Shown: one piece after another, positions 36,386-45,253 of the stretch
How positions within the stretch are numbered: the stretch's first letter is position 1
Layout: each line of letters starts with the position of its first letter
Origin: Nonlabens xylanidelens
Lineage (GTDB): Bacteria; Bacteroidota; Bacteroidia; Flavobacteriales; Flavobacteriaceae
Direction: 5' to 3'
Assembly: GCF_002934445.1 (NCBI RefSeq)
Contig: NZ_PTJE01000004.1
Location: 62,001 to 126,000 of the forward strand
DNA length: 64,000 nucleotides
Made by a program: the position numbers and the translations under genes
Notes under the pieces: model-generated
The model's input: the letters and a program-made list of their open reading frames with translations, nothing else
What the model was told of the DNA's origin: nothing
Database searches by the model: none

Positions 36386-36416
36386 AAAAAACCGTCTGTT
36401 TCAGGCGGTTTTTTTG
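36386..36416 (+). terminator. his attenuator terminator
   Basis: Stem AACCGTCTG/CAGGCGGTT (one G-U pair), extended by A and T runs, with a 3-base loop and following T-run, 64 bases upstream of hisG. Confidence 0.87.
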
Positions 36417-36479
36417 TTTTAAAAAAGTTTGAAATAAAAAACAGTTTGTAAGCAGCTTAAACAACATTCTCAAAATAGA

Positions 36480-37346
36480 ATGGCAACAAAAATTATGATC
36501 AGAATAGCAGTACAAAAATCAGGAAGACTATCAGACAAATCTTTGCAACTCCTAAAGGATTGCGGAATTAAATTTGACAACGGTGGTCGCAAATTATCTA
36601 CTCAAGCAAAAAATTTCCCTATGGAAATTCTTTTTTTAAGAGATGATGATATACCACAATACGTCGCTAATGGTGTTGCAGACCTTGGAATTCTAGGACT
36701 TAATGAGGTAGAAGAAAAAGACCAAGAAGTAGACGTAATCAAGCAACTAGGTTTTGCAGGCTGTCGTTTAAGTCTAGCTGTTCAAAAAGATGTAGACTAT
36801 CCAGGTCTAGAATGGTTTAACGGTAAAAAGGTAGCTAGTAGTTATACTACAATCGTTAAAAAATTCTTTACAGAAAAAGGAATCGATGCAACGACAGAAG
36901 AAATAGGCGGATCTGTAGAGATTGCACCAGGAATAGGCCTTGCCGAAGGTATTTGCGATATCGTTTCTACAGGATCTACTCTTATAATGAACGGTCTTAA
37001 AGAAGTAGAAACAGTAATGTATAGTGAAGCTGTTTTAATTTCGAATCCTAATCTAAGCGGTGATAAGCAAGAGTTATTAAATAAGCTTACCTTTAGAATA
37101 GATGCTGTGCAAAATGCACAAAAAAGCAAATACATCTTATTGAACGCACCTAATGATAAGATAGAAGAAATATCTGCCTTATTACCAGGTATGAAAAGCC
37201 CAACAGTTTTACCACTTGCTGAAGAAGGATGGTCCAGTTTACACTCTGTGATTGAAGAAAATGATTTCTGGAATGTAATCGACCGATTAAAAGATGCTGG
37301 TGCGCAAGGCATTTTAGTAAGTCCAATTGAAAAATTGATCGCATAA
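36480..37346 (+). CDS. hisG: ATP phosphoribosyltransferase, long form
   Basis: First step of histidine synthesis, joining ATP and PRPP. IRIAVQKSGRLSDKS starts the catalytic domain, and EIAPGIGLAEGICDIVSTG with STLIMNGL binds PRPP. At 288 residues it includes the C-terminal regulatory domain (about 210-288), so it does not need HisZ and should be feedback-inhibited by histidine. An ATG at 36495 (MIRIAVQ) is an alternative start. The stop overlaps hisD. Confidence 0.96.
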   Translation: MATKIMIRIAVQKSGRLSDKSLQLLKDCGIKFDNGGRKLSTQAKNFPMEILFLRDDDIPQYVANGVADLGILGLNEVEEKDQEVDVIKQLGFAGCRLSLAVQKDVDYPGLEWFNGKKVASSYTTIVKKFFTEKGIDATTEEIGGSVEIAPGIGLAEGICDIVSTGSTLIMNGLKEVETVMYSEAVLISNPNLSGDKQELLNKLTFRIDAVQNAQKSKYILLNAPNDKIEEISALLPGMKSPTVLPLAEEGWSSLHSVIEENDFWNVIDRLKDAGAQGILVSPIEKLIA

Positions 37347-38641
37347 TGAAAATTATTTCTAATCCTGACTATTCTCAACAACAAGACCTATTAGAACGTC
37401 CGCAACAAGAACGTGCTAATGTAGAGACTGCTGTAAAAGATATTATACAGCTGGTTAGAGAAAATGGTGATCAGGCGTTATTTGCTTTTGCAGAGAAGTT
37501 TGATAAAGCACAATTAAATTCTCTAAGAGTTACAGAAAAAGAAATCGAGCACGCAGCAACACTTGTAGCGCCAGAATTAAAAGAAGCAATTCAAACGGCT
37601 TACCAAAACATTTATAAGTTTCACGTCATTTGTTTTACAAAGGACTATCCCGTATTAGAAACCATGCCTGGCATGACCTGCTGGAGAAAATCTTTACCTA
37701 TTCAAAAAGTAGGACTGTATATTCCTGGTGGCTCTGCTCCTCTTTTTTCTACGGTATTAATGCTAGCCATTCCTACTAAGATTGCAGGTAATAAACGTGT
37801 TGTACTTTGTAGCCCTACAGATGCAAACGGAGATATAAATCCAGCCGTATTATATACAGCAAGTCTCTGTGGAGTTACAGAAATCTATAAAGCCGGCGGT
37901 GCACAAGCCATTGCTGCAATGACTCATGGAACAGAAAGTATTCCTGCCGTTGACAAAATATTTGGCCCTGGAAACGCATTTGTAACACGTGCTAAAGAAC
38001 TTGCTCAACAACAAGGTGTCGCCATTGATATGCCTGCTGGACCGTCAGAGGTTTTAGTAATTGCAGACCAAGAAGCAAACCCAGCATTTGTAGCAGCAGA
38101 CTTACTAGCACAAGCAGAACATGGACCAGACTCTCAAGTAATTCTATTAACTGATTCTACTACTCTAGCCGAGGCTGTAAATGAACAATTAACTATTCAA
38201 TTAAGTACGCTTTCGCGAAAGCAAACAGCAGAAAAAGCTATTGAAAACAGTAAAACTATCGTTCTAGAAAGCATAGAAGAATGCATCAAATGGTCGGACG
38301 CATATGCACCAGAACACTTGATCATAAATACAGAAAATGCTGATGATGTAGCAGAACAAATTCAAGTTGCTGGATCTATTTTTATAGGTTCTTACACTTG
38401 TGAAAGTTTAGGTGATTATGCTAGTGGTACAAACCACACATTACCTACCTATGGATATGCGCGTAATTATAGCGGCGTGTCAGTAGATAGTTTTGTGAAT
38501 AAAGTGACCTATCAAAAAGCAACACCACAGGGATTGAAGAACCTAGGACCAGCCGTTGAAATTATGGCTACTGCCGAAGGTCTCGATGCGCATAAAAATG
38601 CGGTGAGTGTGCGATTAAAAGAAATTGAGAATTATAACTAA
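37346..38641 (+). CDS. hisD: Histidinol dehydrogenase
   Basis: Oxidises histidinol to histidine in two NAD-dependent steps with zinc. Family motifs include GLYIPGGSAPLFSTVLM, GPGNAFVTRAK, DMPAGPSEVLVIAD, AEHGPDSQ and PEHLII, with zinc-binding Gln and His residues among them. Length 431 is normal. A palindrome copy with one altered end base encodes TLSRKQ at 38209. Confidence 0.97.
   Translation: MKIISNPDYSQQQDLLERPQQERANVETAVKDIIQLVRENGDQALFAFAEKFDKAQLNSLRVTEKEIEHAATLVAPELKEAIQTAYQNIYKFHVICFTKDYPVLETMPGMTCWRKSLPIQKVGLYIPGGSAPLFSTVLMLAIPTKIAGNKRVVLCSPTDANGDINPAVLYTASLCGVTEIYKAGGAQAIAAMTHGTESIPAVDKIFGPGNAFVTRAKELAQQQGVAIDMPAGPSEVLVIADQEANPAFVAADLLAQAEHGPDSQVILLTDSTTLAEAVNEQLTIQLSTLSRKQTAEKAIENSKTIVLESIEECIKWSDAYAPEHLIINTENADDVAEQIQVAGSIFIGSYTCESLGDYASGTNHTLPTYGYARNYSGVSVDSFVNKVTYQKATPQGLKNLGPAVEIMATAEGLDAHKNAVSVRLKEIENYN
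38209..38224. repeat. Iterated palindrome copy 10 (one mismatch)
   Basis: CGCTTTCGCGAAAGCA inside hisD, read as LSRKQ; the last base differs from the consensus. Confidence 0.9.
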
Positions 38642-38644
38642 GCG

Positions 38645-38664
38645 ATTCCGCTATACAGCGGAAT
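38645..38664. repeat. His-operon hairpin, hisD-hisC gap
   Basis: ATTCCGCTATACAGCGGAAT, 8-bp arms with a 4-base loop, followed by GACA. The copy at 43217 has the same arms and the same GACA. Confidence 0.85.
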
Positions 38665-38676
38665 GACAGAATAAAA

Positions 38677-39834
38677 ATGGAATTTAATTTAGAAAACATA
38701 GTCCGCAAGAACATTTGGAATTTGAAGCCTTATTCTAGTGCGCGCAGTGAATTTGATTTATACGGCAGCGATAAAAATGAGCTGACGTTACTAGACGCAA
38801 ATGAAAATCCTAAGGGAGATTTAAATCGTTACCCAGATCCATTGCAGTCTTCGATAAAGGAAGAACTCGCAAAACAAAAAGACATTTCACCAAATCAAAT
38901 TTTTGTAGGTAATGGAAGTGATGAGGCTATTGATTTATTGTATCGCATTTTCTGTGAACCAGGAAAAGACACAGTAATTACTTGTCCGCCTACTTATGGA
39001 ATGTATGAAGTTAGTGCAGCGATTAATGATGTTAGTGTTTTGAAGGTTCCTTTGAATGATCGCTTTGAGTTGAACGTTGATGAAATACTCGAAGAGATAT
39101 CCGCCTGCGCGGATATAAAACTATTATGGATATGCTCTCCTAATAATCCTACAGGTAACGTATTGCTCAAAGCCGATTTAAAACACGACTGGCAAGCACA
39201 AAATTATACTCGTGGTGGTATGATGGATATGCCATTTGCTCCAGAGTTTGAGGCAGAAATGCTAGAAAACCAAAGACAATTAGATCGCTTGTTCGGTAGT
39301 TTTAATGGAATTATCGTTGTAGATGAGGCTTATCAAGATTTTACAGAGAACATGAGTTTTATAAAACGATTAGAAGATTATCCTAATCTTGTGGTGTTAC
39401 AAACCATGTCTAAGGCTCATGGTATGGCTGGTGCGCGAGTAGGATTTGCCTTTTCTTCTCCAGAAATCATTGAATTATTCAATAGAACAAAGCCACCGTA
39501 TAACGTAAATGAATTGTCTCAAAAAGCAGTTCTAGAAGCGTTACAAAACGAAGAAAAAACAAAAAATGAAATAGAAGAAATTATCAATAACAGAGATTTT
39601 CTTATGGAGCATTTAAACAGTTTTAACTTTATAAAAGAAGTATATCCTAGTGAGGCAAATTTTGTTCTTGCCAAAGTAGAAAATGCTACGCAAGTTTATA
39701 ATTACCTACGTGATAAAGGTATTATTATACGTAATCGTAGCAGTCAGATTGAAGACACGTTGCGTTTTACCGTTGGTACGATGATGGAATGTAAAGCGGT
39801 AATTACTGCGTTGCGAGAAATTAAAGAGAATTAG
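38677..39834 (+). CDS. hisC: Histidinol-phosphate aminotransferase with internal insertions
   Basis: PLP enzyme making histidinol phosphate. Motifs present: LDANENPKGDLNRYPDP, GNGSDEAIDLLYR, WICSPNNPTGNV, VVDEAYQDF and the PLP lysine in QTMSKAHGMAGARVGFA. At 385 residues it exceeds the usual 345-355. The extra length is mostly a segment after NNPTGN (about 166-205, including NYTRGGMMDMPFAPEFEAE). The codons for EEISACADIK lie on a palindrome of the his-operon family (39097-39116). Confidence 0.92.
   Translation: MEFNLENIVRKNIWNLKPYSSARSEFDLYGSDKNELTLLDANENPKGDLNRYPDPLQSSIKEELAKQKDISPNQIFVGNGSDEAIDLLYRIFCEPGKDTVITCPPTYGMYEVSAAINDVSVLKVPLNDRFELNVDEILEEISACADIKLLWICSPNNPTGNVLLKADLKHDWQAQNYTRGGMMDMPFAPEFEAEMLENQRQLDRLFGSFNGIIVVDEAYQDFTENMSFIKRLEDYPNLVVLQTMSKAHGMAGARVGFAFSSPEIIELFNRTKPPYNVNELSQKAVLEALQNEEKTKNEIEEIINNRDFLMEHLNSFNFIKEVYPSEANFVLAKVENATQVYNYLRDKGIIIRNRSSQIEDTLRFTVGTMMECKAVITALREIKEN
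39097..39116. repeat. His-operon hairpin inside hisC
   Basis: ATATCCGCCTGCGCGGATAT, 8-bp arms with loop CTGC, read in frame through hisC. Confidence 0.85.
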
Positions 39835-39931
39835 ATGAATTAAAACCGAAGCTGTTCTTCAATAGTTTAAAAATTATAAAAGAGTCATCGTTGATGGCAT
39901 TTAATCAAATAAAGTCGATTGCGGGAAGAGG

Positions 39932-39949
39932 TTTCCGCCTTCGCGGAAA
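39932..39949. repeat. His-operon hairpin just before hisB
   Basis: TTTCCGC/GCGGAAA arms with loop CTTC, ending 3 bases before the hisB ATG, where it could mask the start in the mRNA. The remaining 118-base hisC-hisB gap shows nothing else. Confidence 0.8.
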
Positions 39950-39952
39950 TAC

Positions 39953-41062
39953 ATGAAAAAAGTATTATTTATAGATCGCGATGGTACCATCGTAAAAGAG
40001 CCACCAGTAGATTATCAACTAGATAGTTATGAAAAGTTAGAGTTCTTGCCTGTGGCGATTACTCAGCTACATCGCATCGCTCGTGAGTTAGATTATGAAT
40101 TAGTTATGGTGACTAATCAAGATGGATTAGGAACGGATAGTTTTCCAGAAGACACCTTCTGGCCAGTGCATAATTTAATGATGAATGTTCTAGAGAATGA
40201 AGGGATTAACTTCAGTGAAGTTTTAATAGACCGTTCATTTCCTGAGCAAAATGCACCTACTCGTAAACCACAAACTGGTTTATTGACGCATTATATAAAA
40301 GGTAATTACGACCTTGAGAATAGTTTTGTAATCGGTGATCGCAATAGCGATATGCAACTGGCTAAGAATTTAGGCTGTAAAGGAATACAGCTACCTAGTA
40401 TTACTGACGACTCTACTTTTGAAGACGAACTAGTAGTTCTTAAAACAGAATCTTGGAAAGAGATTTTTGAATTTTTAAAAGGACAACCTCGCAAGGTCAC
40501 GGTAAGCCGTAAAACAAATGAAACCGATATCAACATCGTTTTAAACCTTGATGGATCTGGAAACGGAAAAATAGATACCGGTTTAAAATTCTACGATCAC
40601 ATGCTAGAGCAGTTACAACGTCACGGCTCATTAGATTTAGATATTAAGGTAAATGGCGATCTTGAAATAGATGAACATCACACTATTGAAGACACGGCGA
40701 TTGCTTTAGGTGACGCTTTCGCGAAAGCGTTATCCTCAAAAAAAGGAATCAATAGGTATGGCTTCTTGCTACCTATGGATGACTCGCTAGCACAAGTAGG
40801 AATAGACTTCGGTGGTAGACCATGGATCGTATGGGAAGCAGAATTTAAACGTGAATATGTGGGCGATATGCCTACAGAATTGTTCTTCCACTTCTTTAAA
40901 TCATTCAGCGATGCGGCAAAATGCAATCTGAACATGAAAGTAGAAGGTGATAACGAGCATCACAAAATAGAAAGTTTATTTAAAGCGTTTGCAAAAGCGA
41001 TAAAAATGGCGGTAAAACAAACTGGTGATGGTAAATTACCGAGTACAAAAGGAACTTTATGA
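39953..41062 (+). CDS. hisB: Bifunctional histidinol-phosphatase / imidazoleglycerol-phosphate dehydratase
   Basis: Catalyses two steps of histidine synthesis. The N-terminal HAD phosphatase domain (about 1-165) starts [12 protein letters not shown] and has the Lys/Asp motifs, with [17 protein letters not shown]. The C-terminal dehydratase (about 175-369) has [16 protein letters not shown] and [15 protein letters not shown], the two metal-binding repeats. Total 369 residues is the fused form known from enterobacteria and Bacteroidota. A palindrome copy encodes GDAFAKAL. It overlaps hisH by 4 bases. Confidence 0.96.
   Translation: MKKVLFIDRDGTIVKEPPVDYQLDSYEKLEFLPVAITQLHRIARELDYELVMVTNQDGLGTDSFPEDTFWPVHNLMMNVLENEGINFSEVLIDRSFPEQNAPTRKPQTGLLTHYIKGNYDLENSFVIGDRNSDMQLAKNLGCKGIQLPSITDDSTFEDELVVLKTESWKEIFEFLKGQPRKVTVSRKTNETDINIVLNLDGSGNGKIDTGLKFYDHMLEQLQRHGSLDLDIKVNGDLEIDEHHTIEDTAIALGDAFAKALSSKKGINRYGFLLPMDDSLAQVGIDFGGRPWIVWEAEFKREYVGDMPTELFFHFFKSFSDAAKCNLNMKVEGDNEHHKIESLFKAFAKAIKMAVKQTGDGKLPSTKGTL
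40714..40729. repeat. Iterated palindrome copy 11
   Basis: Exact copy inside hisB, read as AFAKA. Confidence 0.95.
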
Positions 41063-41655
41063 TTGCCATTGTAAAATATAACGCAGGTAATATAGGAAGC
41101 GTCACTAATGCGCTCAACAGACTAGGAATAGAGAATAAAGTAACTGACGATCCTGAAGAATTAAAGGCGGCAGACAAAGTTATTTTCCCTGGCGTAGGAG
41201 AAGCTGGCACCGCGATGAACTATTTGCGTGAACGTGGACTAGATCAAGTCATAAGAGAATTGAAACAGCCTGTGCTAGGAATATGCTTAGGAATGCAATT
41301 GATGTGCAGCCACAGTGAAGAAGGTGATACAGAATGTCTAGGGATTTTTGACACTACCGTAAAGAAATTTCCGGCTACCGAAGGAATGAAAGTGCCTCAC
41401 ATGGGATGGAATAGTTTAAATACTGAAGTTGTTGATCAACAATCTTCCATCTTGCAAGGCTTACAACCAGCAGCAGATGTATATTATGTACACTCGTACT
41501 ATGCTGAAGTTTGCGAAAACACAGTTGCGGCTTGTGATTATATTTTGCCTTTCAGTAGTGTCTTGCAAAAAGACAATTTTTATGCAACACAATTTCATCC
41601 TGAGAAAAGTGCTGGAATAGGTGAGCAGATATTAAAGAACTTTATAGAATTATAG
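41059..41655 (+). CDS. hisH: Imidazole glycerol phosphate synthase, glutaminase subunit
   Basis: Supplies ammonia to His[13 protein letters not shown] opens it; [11 protein letters not shown] has the nucleophile Cys, and [13 protein letters not shown] has the catalytic His-Glu pair. [11 protein letters not shown] is the oxyanion region. Length 198 is typical. hisA follows after 1 base. Confidence 0.96.
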   Translation: MIAIVKYNAGNIGSVTNALNRLGIENKVTDDPEELKAADKVIFPGVGEAGTAMNYLRERGLDQVIRELKQPVLGICLGMQLMCSHSEEGDTECLGIFDTTVKKFPATEGMKVPHMGWNSLNTEVVDQQSSILQGLQPAADVYYVHSYYAEVCENTVAACDYILPFSSVLQKDNFYATQFHPEKSAGIGEQILKNFIEL

Positions 41656-41656
41656 T

Positions 41657-42370
41657 ATGCGTATTATACCAGCAATAGATATTATAGACGGTAAATGTGT
41701 ACGTCTATCACAAGGCGATTACAACCAAAAAACGGTTTATAATGAAGACCCACTAGAAGTAGCCAAAGAGTTTGAAGCAAATGGAATAAAACACTTGCAT
41801 TTGGTTGATCTAGATGGAGCAAAAAGTAGTCACGTCGTGAACTGGAAAGTGCTCGAGCGCATCGCTGGACAGACTGGTTTGCAGGTTGATTTTGGCGGTG
41901 GTGTGAAAACTGACGAAGACATAAAGGTCGTATTTGAAAGTGGAGCAAAACAAGTTACTGGCGGTAGTATTGCTGTTAAGGATGCTGCAACTTTTGAAGG
42001 TTGGATTTCCAGATATGGAACTGATAAAATCATCCTAGGAGCAGATGCTAAGGATGGAATGATCGCCACACACGGCTGGCTAGAAAGTAGCGAACTAGAA
42101 GTGGTAGAATTCATCAAAGAGTGGAATAAAAAAGGAATCGAGTATGTGATTTGTACCGATATAGCAAAAGACGGTATGCTTGCTGGAACTAGTAATGAGC
42201 TGTATAAGGAAATCCTTAACACAGCACCTGTTAAATTAATAGCTAGCGGTGGCGTTGCTGTCGTAGAAGATTTATATCGCTTGCGCGAAATGAATTGTGA
42301 AGGAGCCATAGTAGGAAAAGCATTCTATGAAGGTAGAATTACATTTAAGGAATTGAGAGAATTTGTATGA
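41657..42370 (+). CDS. hisA: Phosphoribosylformimino-AICAR-phosphate isomerase
   Basis: TIM-barrel Amadori isomerase before His[22 protein letters not shown] is in outline the conserved opening with the first catalytic Asp. [13 protein letters not shown] binds one phosphate and [14 protein letters not shown] carries the second Asp. Length 237 is normal. Its stop overlaps the hisF start (ATGA). Confidence 0.96.
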   Translation: MRIIPAIDIIDGKCVRLSQGDYNQKTVYNEDPLEVAKEFEANGIKHLHLVDLDGAKSSHVVNWKVLERIAGQTGLQVDFGGGVKTDEDIKVVFESGAKQVTGGSIAVKDAATFEGWISRYGTDKIILGADAKDGMIATHGWLESSELEVVEFIKEWNKKGIEYVICTDIAKDGMLAGTSNELYKEILNTAPVKLIASGGVAVVEDLYRLREMNCEGAIVGKAFYEGRITFKELREFV

Positions 42371-43191
42371 GCTTAAAAAAAAGAATTATACCATGCCTTG
42401 ATATTAAGGATGGACGTACCGTAAAAGGGATCAACTTTGTTGGATTGCGAGATGCTGGTGATCCAGTAGAACTTGCAAAGCAATATGCTGCTCAAGGTGC
42501 TGACGAGTTATGTTTTCTAGATATTACCGCAACTATTGAGAAGCGTGACACTTTAGTACCGCTAGTTCGTGAAATCGCTGCTGTTTTAAATATTCCATTT
42601 ACAGTAGGTGGCGGAATTAACGACGTAGCTCTTGCCAAAGAAATCATTAAAGCTGGTGCTGATAAAATAGCTATCAATAGTGCAGCCGTAAAAAGACCAG
42701 AACTAATTAGTGAACTCGCTGCTGAGTTAGGTAGTCAGTGTATTGTGGTTGCGGTGGATACGAAGCATTCCCAGGAAAGTGAGGATCTAGCTGATTCAAA
42801 AAGAAAGCCTAGCGAGTCAACACCTACAGATTTCCGCCTGCGCGGAAATAAAGTCTATGTAGCTGGTGGACGTGTAGAGACCGAATTAGAAACTATTTCT
42901 TGGTGTCAAGAAATTGAACGATTAGGTGCTGGAGAAATCTTGCTTACGAGTATGGATCATGATGGTACAAAAAATGGTTTTGCTCTAGAACTTACCGATG
43001 CCATTTCTAGAAAATTGAGTATTCCTATCATTGCATCAGGTGGTGGAGGAACAAGTGCTCATTTTGCAGACTTATTTAAAGACACAGAAGCGAGTGCGGG
43101 ACTAGCAGCAAGTATTTTCCATTTTGGAGAATTACCAGTTCCTGAGTTGAAAAAACAATTGGCTGCGGCTGGAGTTGCTGTGAGAAATTAA
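42367..43191 (+). CDS. hisF: Imidazole glycerol phosphate synthase, cyclase subunit, with repeat-derived insert
   Basis: Forms imidazole glycerol phosphate and AICAR with His[20 protein letters not shown] holds the catalytic Asp, FTVGGGIND and [12 protein letters not shown] the phosphate sites, and [14 protein letters not shown] the second Asp. Length 274 exceeds the usual 250-258. The surplus lies after VVAVDTK: a Ser/Glu/Lys-rich stretch followed by [10 protein letters not shown], whose codons form a his-operon palindrome (42830-42849). The insert falls in a loop where family members vary, so activity is probably kept. Confidence 0.93.
   Translation: MSLKKRIIPCLDIKDGRTVKGINFVGLRDAGDPVELAKQYAAQGADELCFLDITATIEKRDTLVPLVREIAAVLNIPFTVGGGINDVALAKEIIKAGADKIAINSAAVKRPELISELAAELGSQCIVVAVDTKHSQESEDLADSKRKPSESTPTDFRLRGNKVYVAGGRVETELETISWCQEIERLGAGEILLTSMDHDGTKNGFALELTDAISRKLSIPIIASGGGGTSAHFADLFKDTEASAGLAASIFHFGELPVPELKKQLAAAGVAVRN
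42830..42849. repeat. His-operon hairpin inside hisF
   Basis: ATTTCCGC/GCGGAAAT arms with loop CTGC, read in frame as FRLRGN in a segment that looks inserted. Confidence 0.85.
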
Positions 43192-43216
43192 AATAGGATT
43201 GCGATAAAATAAAACG

Positions 43217-43236
43217 ATTCCGCTACGTAGCGGAAT
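43217..43236. repeat. His-operon palindrome in hisF-hisI gap
   Basis: ATTCCGCTACGTAGCGGAAT is a perfect 20-bp palindrome followed by GACA. A truncated relative, TTTCCGCCTGCGTAAAT, lies at about 43301-43317 in the same gap. Confidence 0.85.
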
Positions 43237-43344
43237 GACAACATAAAGTCTGGCCTACGATGGCTTGACATTAAAAATGATTGCGGTGGGGAAATGAAGA
43301 TTTCCGCCTGCGTAAATAAAATCGAAAGTGTTGAATCGAAGAGA

Positions 43345-43362
43345 TTCCCACTTTCGTGGGAA
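43345..43362. repeat. His-operon hairpin just before hisI
   Basis: TTCCCAC/GTGGGAA arms with loop TTTC, ending 5 bases before the hisI ATG. Its arm sequence has drifted from the other family members. Confidence 0.7.
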
Positions 43363-43367
43363 CAAAT

Positions 43368-43982
43368 ATGAAACTAGACTGGAATAAAGGAGAAAACGGA
43401 TTATTGCCTGTAATTGTACAAGACGCTACTAACAAAGAAGTGTTGATGTTAGGCTATATGAATGAAGAGGCTTTTGAAAAAACTAAAGCTGAAAACAGAG
43501 TGACTTTTTACTCACGTAGCAAACAACGACTTTGGACCAAAGGAGAATCTTCCAATAATTTTCTAGATGTGGTAGCTATAAAAATCGATTGTGATCAAGA
43601 TACCATTCTTATTAAAGCAAATGCACATGGACCTACTTGTCATACCGGTACGGTGAGTTGTTTTGATAATGGTGATGAATCTCGCTTGCGCGAAAGCGAG
43701 AACAGCTTTACAATTAATGATCTTGAGAAAACCATCCACCAGCGTATTGACGATCAAGTAGAAGGATCTTATACCTATTCTTTAATCCAAAAAGGAATTA
43801 ATAAAGTAGCTCAAAAAGTAGGTGAAGAAGCTGTGGAAACCGTTATCGATGCTATAAATGGTAAGGAAGAAGATTTTATTTACGAAGCTGGTGATTTGAT
43901 GTACCATTATCTAGTGTTGCTTAAAGCAAAAGGATTATCTCTAGCAGATATTGAGAAAGAGCTCGCTAAAAGGCATAAATAA
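43368..43982 (+). CDS. hisI: Bifunctional phosphoribosyl-AMP cyclohydrolase / phosphoribosyl-ATP pyrophosphatase
   Basis: Catalyses steps 2 and 3 of histidine synthesis. The N-terminal cyclohydrolase (about 1-105) has MLGYMNEEAF, SRSKQRLWTKGESS and the zinc motif CDQDT...GPTCHTGTVSC. The C-terminal pyrophosphatase has GINKVAQKVGEEAVETVIDA. The ATG at 43368 gives 204 residues, as in E. coli HisIE; a GTG four codons upstream falls in a hairpin. A palindrome variant (43683) encodes SRLRESE at the junction of the two domains. It ends the his operon before a terminator. Confidence 0.95.
   Translation: MKLDWNKGENGLLPVIVQDATNKEVLMLGYMNEEAFEKTKAENRVTFYSRSKQRLWTKGESSNNFLDVVAIKIDCDQDTILIKANAHGPTCHTGTVSCFDNGDESRLRESENSFTINDLEKTIHQRIDDQVEGSYTYSLIQKGINKVAQKVGEEAVETVIDAINGKEEDFIYEAGDLMYHYLVLLKAKGLSLADIEKELAKRHK
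43683..43698. repeat. Iterated palindrome copy 12 (one mismatch)
   Basis: CGCTTGCGCGAAAGCG inside hisI at the domain linker, read as RLRES. Confidence 0.88.
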
Positions 43983-44010
43983 ATAGGATAATATTTATTT
44001 ATAAATAATA

Positions 44011-44050
44011 AAAGCGGTTGTATCAAATTTGATGATATAACCGCTTTTTT
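44011..44050 (+). terminator. Intrinsic terminator of the his operon
   Basis: Stem AAAAGCGGTTGTATCA with TGATATAACCGCTTTT (one G-U pair), loop of 6, then T-run. Confidence 0.88.
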
Positions 44051-44137
44051 AATGCTCCAAAACTTTAAAAAAACTCTAATTAACGCGCTCTTAACCGTAT
44101 TTACTTGTACATACAATATTTTTACTTAAAAACAGAT

Positions 44138-45253
44138 ATGAGCACGACACAACCCCTTTTAAAACCGATAAGCCTAGGAGCAATTGAATTAAAAAACAGA
44201 ATTGTAATGGCGCCTCTAACTAGATCTAGAGCCACTAATGAGAACCAATCGCCAGATCAAAAACACATAGATTATTACACGCAGCGAGCTGGTGCTGGAC
44301 TTATTATAACAGAAGCTAGTGAGATATCAAAACAAGCAAGAGGATATGCACATGTGGCTGGAATATTTAATGAAGCCCAAGTAGAAGGATGGAAAAATGT
44401 CGTAGATAGTGTACATAAAGAAGGCGGGAAAATAGTTTTACAATTATGGCACGTAGGACGTATTTCTTTGCCAGATTTTCATGACGGCCAGTTACCTTGG
44501 GCACCTAGTGCTGTAAATCCAGAAGTGGAACATAGAAACCCTACTGGCGAGAAGAAAATGACTGTGACGCCACACGCTATGACGGTAGAAGAAATAGAGC
44601 AAACAGTAAAAGATTATGGAAACGCTGCTGCAAATGCTAAAAAGGCAGGTTTTGATGGTGTAGAAATACACAGTTCTAATGGATATTTAATACACCAATT
44701 TTTTAATAATAAATCTAACTTACGTACAGACGAGTATGGAGGTAGCAATGAGAATAAAGCTCGTTTTTTCTTTGAAGTTTTAGATGCGGTAAAAGAATCA
44801 TTCCCAAATAATAGAATAGGATGTAGATTAAATCCATCATTAAATGGAGTTTTTGGAATTGATGGAACACCAGATACTATTCCGTTTTTTGATTATTTAA
44901 TTAATAGATTAAATGAATACGACCTGGCTTATTTACACCTTTCAGAGCCATTTACAGATGTAAGTAAGATCGATTTTCTGGTAAGTGAAATAGCAAAACA
45001 TTACCGTCCTATTTACAATGGAAACTTAATGATCAACAATCAATTTGATCGTGAATCTGGTAATAAGGTAATTGAAGAAGGTCATGCAGACCTGGTTGCC
45101 TTTGGTAAATTATTTATTTCTAATCCAGATCTTGCACATCGTTTTGAATTAAAGGCTGAAACAGCAGACTGGAATATGGAAACCTTTTATACACAAGGTC
45201 GTGAAGGTTATACAGACTACCCTACTTTAGAAGAAGAAAAGGCTAAGAACTAA
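44138..45253 (+). CDS. Old yellow enzyme family alkene reductase
   Basis: FMN-dependent NAD(P)H reductase of activated C=C bonds or nitro-esters. The TIM barrel begins LLKPISLGAIELKNRIVMAP in outline with RSRATNENQSP; QLWHVGRIS and GVEIHSSNGYLIHQFF carry the substrate-binding His and Asn, and ADLVAFGKLFISNPDL the FMN phosphate site. The ATG at 44138 gives 371 residues; a TTG upstream is less likely. The convergent TetR gene overlaps its end by 11 bases and may regulate it (inference). Confidence 0.92.
   Translation: MSTTQPLLKPISLGAIELKNRIVMAPLTRSRATNENQSPDQKHIDYYTQRAGAGLIITEASEISKQARGYAHVAGIFNEAQVEGWKNVVDSVHKEGGKIVLQLWHVGRISLPDFHDGQLPWAPSAVNPEVEHRNPTGEKKMTVTPHAMTVEEIEQTVKDYGNAAANAKKAGFDGVEIHSSNGYLIHQFFNNKSNLRTDEYGGSNENKARFFFEVLDAVKESFPNNRIGCRLNPSLNGVFGIDGTPDTIPFFDYLINRLNEYDLAYLHLSEPFTDVSKIDFLVSEIAKHYRPIYNGNLMINNQFDRESGNKVIEEGHADLVAFGKLFISNPDLAHRFELKAETADWNMETFYTQGREGYTDYPTLEEEKAKN

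Noticed and set aside
36842-37384. A 180-codon open frame on the minus strand across hisG and hisD
   Set aside because: It lies entirely antisense to two well-conserved his genes, has no family resemblance and no promoter; it is a shadow frame.
42286-42300. Partial palindrome CGCTTGCGCGAAA in hisA
   Set aside because: Matches only part of the 16-mer with no intact second arm; not counted as a copy.
41830-42309. A 159-codon minus-strand frame within hisA
   Set aside because: Antisense to a fully conserved gene, Ser-rich low-complexity translation, no start context.
44105-44137. TTG start extending the ene-reductase
   Set aside because: The added residues are not part of the family and the ATG at 44138 gives the normal length.
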